A DNA stretch of 13,645 nt. Source: Pseudomonadota bacterium. GTDB lineage: Bacteria; Pseudomonadota; Alphaproteobacteria; Azospirillales; Azospirillaceae. Position 1 is the stretch's first letter. Every line of letters begins with the position of its first letter. Position numbers and translations under genes: made by a program. Under the pieces are notes generated by a model, which was not told the DNA's origin, did not search any database, and was given only the letters and a program-made list of their open reading frames with translations. The stretch lies in assembly GCA_023412175.1 (NCBI GenBank), contig JAEYOB010000603.1:1-13645 (forward strand), in the 5' to 3' direction. Of this stretch, positions 6,179 through 12,845 are shown in pieces.

Positions 6179-7035
6179 CAACGAAACTCCTTCAGTGTGT
6201 CCGGCAGTGTGTCCGGCCGGGTTTGCTCCGCCGCGGCGCGGTCCGGCCGGCGCGGCACCACGCCGTCCACCAGGATCTGCAGGCGGCCTTCGGAGCAGCG
6301 TTCGACGCGCGCCTTGATCCCGTAGACCTCGGCGAGCATTCCGGGCGTGAGGATGTCGGCAGGCGGGCCTGCGCCGTGCAGCCGCCCTCCCGTCAGCACG
6401 ACGATTTCGTCCGCCCATTGCGCCGCCAGAGCGAGGTCGTGCATCACGGCGACCACGATCCGGCCCGCCGCGGCGTAGTTCTTGACGATGCGCATGATCT
6501 GGAACTGCCGCGCCGGATCGAGCGCGCTGGTCGGCTCGTCGAGGAGCAGGACCGGCGGTGCGCAGGCGATCGCCTGGGCGAGGCTCACCACCTGCTTCTG
6601 CCCGCCCGACAGCAGGTTGAGCGTCCGCGAGGCGAGGTCGGAAACGCCAAGCTCCTCCAGCACGTCCAGGGCACGCTCCTCGACCGGCGTTCCGTCGCCG
6701 CCCGCCGTCACCGTGATGGCGGCGAGCACCGATTCGAGCACGCTCAACGACACGTCGTCGGGAAGGCTCTGCGGCATGAAGCCGATGGTCGCCGCGCGCT
6801 CGGCGGGCCGGAGGCGGCCGAGGTCGGTTCCGCCCAGCCGGATGTCACCCTGCACCCGGGCCAGATGGGCCATGGCGCGCAGCAGCGTGGACTTGCCGGC
6901 CGCGTTCGGTCCCACCAGCGCGACGAGCCGTCCCGGCACCATCGGGGGGAGGCTCAGCCGGTCGATCACGGTCCGCCCGCCATAGCCGGCGCGGAGGTCA
7001 CGCACGGTGAGGACGGCGCCTTCGGTCGGTGTCAT
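6178..7035 (-). CDS. Iron-siderophore ABC transporter ATP-binding protein (FecE/FepC type)
   Basis: This 285-residue ATPase powers siderophore import through the adjacent permease. It has Walker A GPNAAGKST (42-50), Q-loop MPQS (87-90), signature LLSGGQKQ (141-148), Walker B VLLLDEP (162-168) and the switch histidine H199 in VMHDLA. The start is the ATG at 7033-7035, which overlaps the permease stop by 4 nt; the longer open frame upstream is the shadow of the permease gene. After about residue 255 there is a poorly conserved C-terminal tail containing a perfect tandem duplication PDTLPDTL. Its stop overlaps the flavoreductase start by one base. Family and iron-complex role are supported by the whole operon. 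Confidence 0.93.
   Translation of the reverse strand: MTPTEGAVLTVRDLRAGYGGRTVIDRLSLPPMVPGRLVALVGPNAAGKSTLLRAMAHLARVQGDIRLGGTDLGRLRPAERAATIGFMPQSLPDDVSLSVLESVLAAITVTAGGDGTPVEERALDVLEELGVSDLASRTLNLLSGGQKQVVSLAQAIACAPPVLLLDEPTSALDPARQFQIMRIVKNYAAAGRIVVAVMHDLALAAQWADEIVVLTGGRLHGAGPPADILTPGMLAEVYGIKARVERCSEGRLQILVDGVVPRRPDRAAAEQTRPDTLPDTLKEFR
6193..6216. repeat. Perfect 12-bp tandem duplication in the ATPase C-terminal tail
   Basis: CAGTGTGTCCGG occurs twice in direct succession (6193-6204 and 6205-6216). Being four codons long, it keeps the reading frame and encodes the PDTLPDTL repeat seven residues or so before the end of the ABC ATPase. It looks like a recent slippage duplication in a tolerant tail. 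Confidence 0.9.
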
Positions 7036-8087
7036 CGCTGTCCTCCCTGGCGGCGCAGCACGAGCGCGAAGAAGACCGGCAGGCCGACCAGCGCCGTCAC
7101 GACGCCGATCGGGATCAGCACGCCGGGAATGATCATCTTGGCGGCGATGGAGGCCACCAGCATGACGAGCGCGCCGACCGCCATGCTGGCCGGAAGCAGG
7201 AAGCGGTGATCCTCGCCCACCAGCATGCGGGCGATGTGCGGCCCGACCAGCCCGACGAAGCCGATGACGCCGACGAAGGCGACGGAGATCGCCGACAGCA
7301 GGCCGATGCGCAGGAGCGCTGCCGTCCGCAGCCGGTCCACGTCGATCCCCAGGCTTCGCGCGCGTTCCTCGCCCAGCCGCAGCACCGTGAAGCGCCAGGA
7401 CGCGGCCACCGAGAAGGGCACGCACACCACCAGCACGGCAAGGACGACCGGAACGCTGTGGGCGTTCGACCGCGCCAGACTTCCCATGGTCCAGAAGACG
7501 AGCTGCTGGAGCGCGTCGGCGGACGCCATGAACTGCAGGAGCGACAGCAGTGCCCCGGCGGTGAAACCGACCGCGATGCCGAACAGGATCAGCGTCTGCC
7601 GGTCGGCGCCGCGCAGCCGCGCCAGCGCATAGATGGCGCCGAGCGAGGCGAGCGCGAAGACGAAGGCGCTGGCAGAGATGGTCCAGGCCGGCGGCACCAG
7701 GGGCAGCGCCATCCCCAGCACGATGGCCACCGCTGCACCGAGTGCCGCGCAGTACGACACGCCCAGCGTGAACGGCTCGGCCAGCGGGTTGCCGAGGATG
7801 GTCTGCATCTCCGCGCCGGCCAGGGCGAGCGCGGCGCCGACCAGCAGCGCCATCGCGCTCATAGGCAGGCGGACCTGCCACACGATCACCTCGGCCGTGC
7901 GGGACACCCCGGGCGTGCCGAAAAGCGCCGCCAGCGTATCCTCCAGCCCCAGCCCGGACGGCCCCGTCATGAGGTCGGCGAGAAAGGCCAGCACGCCGGC
8001 CGCCGAGAGCGCCAGGATGAGCGCGACACGGCGCCGGAACGTCCGGCGATACTCCAGAAGGGCGATCCTGCCCGATGAGATCGTCAT
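7032..8087 (-). CDS. Iron-siderophore ABC transporter permease (FecCD family)
   Basis: This 351-residue inner-membrane protein is the homodimerising channel of a siderophore importer. It shows about nine to ten hydrophobic segments and the family motif GNPLAEPFTLGVS near residue 98, the variant of the usual GNPLADPxxLGxS. Further landmarks are RLPMSAMALLVGAALALAG, the WTMGSLA segment, and GFVGLVGPHIARMLVGEDHR near residue 270, the cytoplasmic coupling region that meets the ATPase. The start ATG (8085-8087) overlaps the binding-protein stop by 4 nt and its own stop overlaps the ATPase start by 4 nt. Only one permease gene is present, consistent with a homodimer. Length is normal. Confidence 0.94.
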   Translation of the reverse strand: MTISSGRIALLEYRRTFRRRVALILALSAAGVLAFLADLMTGPSGLGLEDTLAALFGTPGVSRTAEVIVWQVRLPMSAMALLVGAALALAGAEMQTILGNPLAEPFTLGVSYCAALGAAVAIVLGMALPLVPPAWTISASAFVFALASLGAIYALARLRGADRQTLILFGIAVGFTAGALLSLLQFMASADALQQLVFWTMGSLARSNAHSVPVVLAVLVVCVPFSVAASWRFTVLRLGEERARSLGIDVDRLRTAALLRIGLLSAISVAFVGVIGFVGLVGPHIARMLVGEDHRFLLPASMAVGALVMLVASIAAKMIIPGVLIPIGVVTALVGLPVFFALVLRRQGGQR

Positions 8088-9271
8088 GGCCGCCCGCCGC
8101 CCGCCTCGTCCGCGAGGCCGATCCAGAAGGTTCCTTCGACCGGAACCGCCAGGAAGCGGCGGTTGATCTCGGCCAGCGTTTTGGCGGGGTCGAGGTCGGC
8201 GAACAGGCCGGGATGGGTCCATTTCGCGAAGCACTCGAAGGCGAGGACGCTCAACGCCGAGATCGCGAGCTGGTGCGACACGGCGAAGGCGCGCCCCTCG
8301 CGCACCGCGGCAAGCTCGCCCAGGAGGTTGCGCCCCAGCACCGCGTGCAGGGAGGCCCGCGCGCTCGCGGCGTCGACGCCGCCGCCGAGGGCGAGGCCCC
8401 CCTGCGCCGCCAGATGCGGGGACCCGGTGCCTATGTAGACGTCCGGTTCGGCGCCGATCGCGTACTCGGTGCTGAGTTGCCCGTCATAGCCGGGCACGAG
8501 GTCCGCACCGATGTTGTGGCCGCCGGCAAGCTGCAGATCCTGCGTCATGCGGTTGTCCCGGCCGGGCGTGTAGCAGCAGAGCGCGCCCGCATGGACGTCC
8601 ATGAGCACCTTCGGGCGTTCGCCCACCCCGGCGAGCCGCTCGGCCACCATCCGGTAACGCGAGCGGACGAAGTCGCCGAAGGCAACGGCCTGCTCCTCCC
8701 GCCCGATGGCCTTTCCCAGAAGCTCGATGGAAAAGGCCGTGGCGTCCGCCGGATCGAGGCCGGCGACGGCGGGGCCGTCGAGGAACAGGACCGGGATCCC
8801 GACGGCTTCCAGCTGCCGCGCCAGATCGTCCCAGCCCGGCTGCCAGATGCGGACCACGAACAGATCCGGCTGAACGCTCAGCAGCGTCTCCATGGAGACG
8901 TTGGACGGCACCACGGCGCCGACGACCGGGACCTGGTCGATCGCGGGAAAACGCCGGCGGAAGGCGTCGTAGATCCCGCGGTCCACGCGCTGCGGCGCGG
9001 CCCACCCCGCCAGACGCGCCACCGGGTCCGGGTCGATCAGCGCCAGCGAGAGCAGGAGCAGGCTTTCGTTGGTGACGATCCGGGTTGCCGGCCGTTCCAG
9101 GCGCACCTCCCGCCCGGCGGCGTCGGTCATCACGATGTCGGCCCGTGCCGGACCGGCGGAACCCCAGGCCAGCACGGCAAGGCAGACGAGGCGGAGCAGA
9201 ACGGCGGGGCGCCGGGCCGCAACGGCACCGACGCCCCCCGCCACACGCCAAGGGCGTATGGCGGTCACCAT
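8084..9271 (-). CDS. Iron-siderophore ABC transporter periplasmic binding protein
   Basis: This 395-residue protein should carry the ferric siderophore across the periplasm. A positively charged N-terminus is followed by hydrophobic core VLLRLVCLAVLAWGSAG (24-40) and an A-R-A cleavage site before D45. The signal region is long, so a later start is possible. The mature part begins with IVMTDAAGREVRLERPATRIV, the usual opening of FecB/FepB-like Peripla_BP_2 proteins. It continues with the alpha-helical linker region and the C-terminal lobe (VREGRAFAVSHQLAISA near 325). No lipobox cysteine is visible after the signal, so it is predicted soluble. The ATG at 9269-9271 overlaps the receptor stop by 7 nt (ATGGTGA), and its stop overlaps the permease start. 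Family is firm; ligand unknown. Confidence 0.9.
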   Translation of the reverse strand: MVTAIRPWRVAGGVGAVAARRPAVLLRLVCLAVLAWGSAGPARADIVMTDAAGREVRLERPATRIVTNESLLLLSLALIDPDPVARLAGWAAPQRVDRGIYDAFRRRFPAIDQVPVVGAVVPSNVSMETLLSVQPDLFVVRIWQPGWDDLARQLEAVGIPVLFLDGPAVAGLDPADATAFSIELLGKAIGREEQAVAFGDFVRSRYRMVAERLAGVGERPKVLMDVHAGALCCYTPGRDNRMTQDLQLAGGHNIGADLVPGYDGQLSTEYAIGAEPDVYIGTGSPHLAAQGGLALGGGVDAASARASLHAVLGRNLLGELAAVREGRAFAVSHQLAISALSVLAFECFAKWTHPGLFADLDPAKTLAEINRRFLAVPVEGTFWIGLADEAGGGRP

Positions 9272-11601
9272 GAATACTTCAGGCCGGCGGTCACCGTGCG
9301 CCCGGCTCCGTAGTTGCAGCTGCCGCCCGTCAGGTTGAGGCAGTGCGAGACGTATTCCCTGTCGAACAGGTTGGTGGCGTTGACCCTGAGCACGGCGCCC
9401 TCGAGCCGGCTGTTCACCGCGCCGAGATCGTAGCTGATCCCGGCATCGACCATCGCACGGCCCGGGATGCGCAGTTCCGGCAGGTAGGTGCTGTCGCTCT
9501 GGTAGGAGGACGTGGCCCGCACGCCGGCGCCCAGCGAAAGCCCCGGAACATAGGCGGGCCGGTAATTCGCCCACGCGCTCGCCTGATGCTTCGGAAGGCG
9601 CTGCATCTCACGGCCGACCTCGACGGCGCTGTTCGAGCGCAGCACCTCGGAGTCGGAATAGGCGTAGGAGCCCAACAGGTCGATTTCCGGGGTGACCTCG
9701 TACTTGCCCTCGATCTCGACGCCGCGGACGCGCTGTTGGCCGCTCTGCACGCTGAAGCGCGTGTCGGCCGGATCGGAGGTCAGAGCGCCGTCCAGAGTGA
9801 GGGTGAACAGCGACATCGTCACCAGACCGCGGCCGCCGGGCGGCTCGTACTTCACGCCGACCTCGAACTGCTCGGCCGTCTGCGCCTCGAAGGGGCTGCC
9901 GCCCCGGTCGGTGCCGAGGACCGGCAGGAAGGAGGTCGAATAGCTGGCGTAGGGCGCGACGCCGTTGTCGAACAGGTAGGTCAGCCCCACGCGCCCGGTG
10001 AACTGGTTGTCGTCGGTCGAGACGTTCGGCCTCATGGTCATCCGGTCGGCGGTCTCGATCGAGGACATATCGTAGCGCATGCCGAGCGTGCCGACCCAGC
10101 GGCCATAGCGGATCTGGTCCTGGGTGTAGAAGCCGACCTGGTTCTGCTCCTGCCGTCCGGAACGCTGGTAGGCCGGCACGGGGATGACGTAGCCGTAGGT
10201 CGGGTTGAGGAAATCGATGGGCGGCGGGACGGGATCGCGGAACCCCGAGTTGCCGAACTTGGTGTCCGAGACGCCGCGGACGTAATCCACGCCGAACAAC
10301 ATGGTGTGGCCCAGCGCTCCGGTCTGGAAGGCCGCCTCGGCCTGTGTGTCCACCGCGAAGGTCGAGAGCCGGTCCTTGGAAATTGCGGACACCCGGTCCA
10401 ACACGCTGGACGGCGGTCCGGAAAAGGCGAAGGCGGGATTGACGAGCGCGATGAACATGTCCTGGTCGGCGCGGCCGTAGCGCAGGTTCTGCCGCACCGT
10501 CCACGTCTCGTCGAAGCGGTGCGCAAACTCGTAGCCGATCGCGGCATAGTCGCGGTTGAACTCGTCCGCGTTGGGATCGGCGAAGAAGCGGTCACGCGGA
10601 ATCTGGCCCGCCGGGTTCGACAGCAGCGTCCCCCGCGCCGGGTAGAAGCGCGCGGAGAAGGTGTCCCGGTCGCGCTGGTAATAGCCGTGCAGGGTCAGCG
10701 ACGTGCCGCCTTGCGGCTTCCACGTGATGCTGGGCGCGATCATGATCCGGCGGTCGCGCTCCATGTCGACCTGCGTGCCCATGTTCCTGGCCAGCCCGGT
10801 GAAACGGTACAGCCACTTGCCGTCGTCCGTCAGGGGACCGGTCATGTCGACCGAGCCCTCGATGCCGCCAAAGCCGCTCGTCTCGACAGCCACCTCGCGG
10901 TAGGGCTTCGCCAGGGGCCGCTTGCTGACCTGGTTGACGAGGCCGCCGGGAACCGCGCGCCCGTACAGCACCGAGGCGGGACCCTTCACCACCTCGACGC
11001 GCTCCAGCGCATGAAGGTCGATGCTGGGAGTGGCGTAGTTGTTGGGGTCGCCGGGAAGGGTCAGCCCGTCGAGCCACATGGTGCCGTAGGTGTTGAAGCC
11101 CCGGACCCAGAGCCAGTCGTAACGGATGTCGTAGCCGTTCGACTCCGCGTTCACGCCCGGCGTGTAGCGCAGCGCCTCCGAGACGGAACCCGCACCCTGC
11201 GCATCCATCTGGGCGCGCGTCACGACGCTGACCGCCTGCGGCGTCTCGAGGATGGACGTGTCCGTCTTGGACGCGGCGGCGCTCCGCTTGGCGACGATGC
11301 CCCCGCCAGGACCGCGGGAATCCTCGCCTTCGATGGTGACGCTGTCGAGAAGGAGGGGCCCCGACACCGTGGCGTTCGCGCCGTCCGTGGGCTTGGAGCC
11401 CCCCTGCTGGGCGAAGGCGGCCGGCGAGAACACGGTCAGGACGCCGCTCAGCACGGTGGAGGCCAGCAGAAGGGAGCGCCCCCGGGCTCCGGCCGCTGCG
11501 AAGCCGCCGGCCTGCCGGAAGGCCCGGCGGTCCTGATCAGCCGGCTGCCTTTGCACGGCATCCATGCTGCGCATGGTCTTGTTCGCCCCCATCCAGGCCA
11601 T
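9265..11601 (-). CDS. TonB-dependent siderophore receptor
   Basis: This 778-residue outer-membrane gated barrel imports a ferric siderophore. The leader is long: about 42 residues precede the hydrophobic core (SLLLASTVLSGVLTVF, 43-58), with cleavage after the A-F-A at 64. A TonB-box-like DSVTIEG lies at 86-92. The plug domain runs from about 119 (ETPQAVSVVTRAQMD) through WVRGFNTYGTMWLDG and VEVVKGPASVLYGRAVPGGLVN. The rest is the beta-barrel, ending NLFDREYVSHC...GLKYSW with a terminal aromatic residue as expected. There is no N-terminal signalling (STN) domain, so no FecA-style surface signalling; the divergent AraC gene is the likely regulator. The frame is open to 11640 but that would put the Fur box inside the gene. 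The ATG at 11601 has GGGAG 6 nt upstream. Siderophore type is not determinable; the AraC/EntS context leans to catecholate or mixed. Confidence 0.94.
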   Translation of the reverse strand: MAWMGANKTMRSMDAVQRQPADQDRRAFRQAGGFAAAGARGRSLLLASTVLSGVLTVFSPAAFAQQGGSKPTDGANATVSGPLLLDSVTIEGEDSRGPGGGIVAKRSAAASKTDTSILETPQAVSVVTRAQMDAQGAGSVSEALRYTPGVNAESNGYDIRYDWLWVRGFNTYGTMWLDGLTLPGDPNNYATPSIDLHALERVEVVKGPASVLYGRAVPGGLVNQVSKRPLAKPYREVAVETSGFGGIEGSVDMTGPLTDDGKWLYRFTGLARNMGTQVDMERDRRIMIAPSITWKPQGGTSLTLHGYYQRDRDTFSARFYPARGTLLSNPAGQIPRDRFFADPNADEFNRDYAAIGYEFAHRFDETWTVRQNLRYGRADQDMFIALVNPAFAFSGPPSSVLDRVSAISKDRLSTFAVDTQAEAAFQTGALGHTMLFGVDYVRGVSDTKFGNSGFRDPVPPPIDFLNPTYGYVIPVPAYQRSGRQEQNQVGFYTQDQIRYGRWVGTLGMRYDMSSIETADRMTMRPNVSTDDNQFTGRVGLTYLFDNGVAPYASYSTSFLPVLGTDRGGSPFEAQTAEQFEVGVKYEPPGGRGLVTMSLFTLTLDGALTSDPADTRFSVQSGQQRVRGVEIEGKYEVTPEIDLLGSYAYSDSEVLRSNSAVEVGREMQRLPKHQASAWANYRPAYVPGLSLGAGVRATSSYQSDSTYLPELRIPGRAMVDAGISYDLGAVNSRLEGAVLRVNATNLFDREYVSHCLNLTGGSCNYGAGRTVTAGLKYSW

Positions 11602-11607
11602 ATGACA

Positions 11608-11612
11608 CTCCC
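11608..11612 (-). promoter_or_regulatory. Ribosome binding site deciding the receptor start
   Basis: On the minus strand GGGAG lies 6 nt before the ATG at 11599-11601. It follows directly after the Fur box, so the leader of this message must be very short. This supports the 11601 start over the upstream ATG at 11640. Confidence 0.6.
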
Positions 11613-11619
11613 ATTCATT

Positions 11620-11638
11620 GACAATGATTATCATTCTC
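11620..11638 (-). promoter_or_regulatory. Fur box in the divergent receptor / AraC spacer
   Basis: Read on the minus strand, GAGAATGATAATCATTGTC matches the classical 19-bp Fur consensus GATAATGATAATCATTATC at 17 positions. It ends 18 bp before the receptor ATG and would overlap the receptor promoter's start-site region. It also lies upstream of the AraC-type regulator, so iron-bound Fur could silence both arms. A perfect TTGACA (11618-11623, plus strand) overlaps its edge, but no good -10 sits at the right distance. Confidence 0.88.
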
Positions 11639-11744
11639 ATAATTGGGGTATGGCATTATGCTATCGCGCATGACAAGGGGGGCGCCTTTGCGCAGCGATC
11701 AGGAACCTTTGCCGGCGAACAAAAATCGCGCGGAGACCGTCTCC

Positions 11745-11765
11745 GGCGCTTGTTCGTGGAGCGCC
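11745..11765 (+). other. Small hairpin in the probable AraC-gene leader
   Basis: GGCGCT (11745-11750) and AGCGCC (11760-11765) form a stem around a 9-base loop, extended by one C-G pair on the outside (11744/11766). It falls in the 5' leader if translation starts at 11808, as I favour. Any regulatory role is speculative. Confidence 0.3.
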
Positions 11766-11807
11766 GCGCGGGAATTGTCGTCCGAACATGCTCGAAAGGC
11801 ATCCGGT

Positions 11808-12839
11808 ATGGGGAGTCATTCCTGTGCGCATGGCGCAAGCTTCAAGGACGGCTATGACAAGCGCGTCCGTGTCTGCGATCTGCTGCAGGGCGGCGGTCTT
11901 GTGCTCGACAGTCCGGACAGCCGGATCTCCATGGAGGACACGTTGATTGCCGGCGAACTGCTGCACCGGGAACTGCGCCACGGCCTGTTCCTGCACGGCG
12001 GCAACGCGATCGAGGAGCACGCCTTCACCGCCACCTCCTCGCTGCGGGAAGGGCTGTCCTGCATTTTTTTCCTCGACGGCATGGTCGATGTGTCGATCGG
12101 CGACCGCCGCTTCGAGTTCCGGGGTGTCCGGGGCGGGACGATGGGGGCCGCGGCCGTCATGAACGTGACGCCCGAACGCTTCCGGCGGGCGTCGAAGGGG
12201 CGGCAGCGCGTCCATCATCTCGTGATCTCGGCCACGCCGGAATGGCTCAACCTCGAAGGAATCGAGGCGGTGCGCGACGGAAACCTCGCCGCCCGCCTCT
12301 TCAAGGACAACCTCGCGAACCATCGCTGGACCCCGACCCCGCGCCTCGTCGATCTCGTCCGGAGCGTCTTCGCGCCGCCCGCCGTCATGCCGGGACTGCA
12401 CAACCTCTACCTGGAGGGACGGGCCATTGAGATCGTCGCCGAGGCGATCGACACCGTGATGCGGGGCGACCGTACGGAGGGCGGCGACGGCATCCTCGCG
12501 CGCCGCGACCGCATCCGCCTGCAACGCGCCATGGACCTGATCGCCGCCCACATGGGCGAGTCGCTGAGCGTGGAAACGATCGCGCGGGAGGCCGGGGTGA
12601 GCAGCAGCGGCCTGCAGCGGCTGTTCCGGCAGTCCGAAGGCCTCAGCGTCTACGAATACGTGCGCCGCGTCCGCCTCGAACGCGCCTTCTCGGCGCTGCG
12701 GAGCGGGGAGGCCTGCGTGCAGGAAGCCAGCGCCATCGCCGGCTATTCGTCCCCCGCCAACTTCGCGACCGCGTTCAAGCGGCGGTTCGGCCTTACGCCG
12801 AGCGAGGCATCGGCGTCACGCCAGAACCGAAGGAACTGA
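11808..12839 (+). CDS. AraC-family regulator, PchR-like (siderophore-responsive)
   Basis: As called, this is a 343-residue DNA-binding regulator. Residues about 45-230 are the effector domain, with the pattern LHRELRHGLFLHGGNAIEE, then GLSCIFFLDGMVDVSIGDRR, resembling PchR-type siderophore sensors. Residues about 235-335 are the AraC double helix-turn-helix: SLSVETIAREAGVSSSGLQRLFRQ as first helix pair and the AGYSSPANFATAFKRRFGLTPSE signature at the end. Start choice is uncertain. The frame is open back to 11643 with ATGs at 11658 and 11670, but codons between 11670 and 11805 lack the G/C third-position bias of the rest. GAAAGG (11794-11799) precedes the ATG at 11808. PchR-type regulators typically activate the cognate receptor when its ferric siderophore reaches the cytoplasm; here that would be the divergent operon. 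It may be co-transcribed with the exporter 6 nt downstream. Confidence 0.88.
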   Translation: MGSHSCAHGASFKDGYDKRVRVCDLLQGGGLVLDSPDSRISMEDTLIAGELLHRELRHGLFLHGGNAIEEHAFTATSSLREGLSCIFFLDGMVDVSIGDRRFEFRGVRGGTMGAAAVMNVTPERFRRASKGRQRVHHLVISATPEWLNLEGIEAVRDGNLAARLFKDNLANHRWTPTPRLVDLVRSVFAPPAVMPGLHNLYLEGRAIEIVAEAIDTVMRGDRTEGGDGILARRDRIRLQRAMDLIAAHMGESLSVETIAREAGVSSSGLQRLFRQSEGLSVYEYVRRVRLERAFSALRSGEACVQEASAIAGYSSPANFATAFKRRFGLTPSEASASRQNRRN

Positions 12840-12845
12840 CCGCCC

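Noticed and set aside
6179..6418. N-terminal extension of the flavoreductase upstream of 6178
   Set aside because: The extension overlaps the ABC ATPase coding sequence in another frame. The ATG at 6178 overlaps the ATPase stop and begins a clean DUF2218 domain.
7036..7881. Long upstream extension of the ABC ATPase frame
   Set aside because: It lies wholly within the FecCD permease gene in a different frame, and the ATPase domain begins right after the ATG at 7035.
11602..11640. Upstream ATG at 11640 as start of the TonB-dependent receptor
   Set aside because: It would place the near-consensus Fur box within the coding sequence and has no ribosome site, while the ATG at 11601 has GGGAG at proper spacing.
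11618..11646. Promoter with perfect TTGACA at 11618-11623 for the AraC gene
   Set aside because: At 16-18 bp spacing no acceptable -10 exists; the CATAAT at 11638-11643 is only 14 bp away. Left unassigned.
9343..11673. 776-residue open frame on the plus strand opposite the TonB-dependent receptor
   Set aside because: The minus-strand receptor is unambiguous over the whole stretch. The opposite frame has shadow composition, no signal or domain, and crosses the Fur box.
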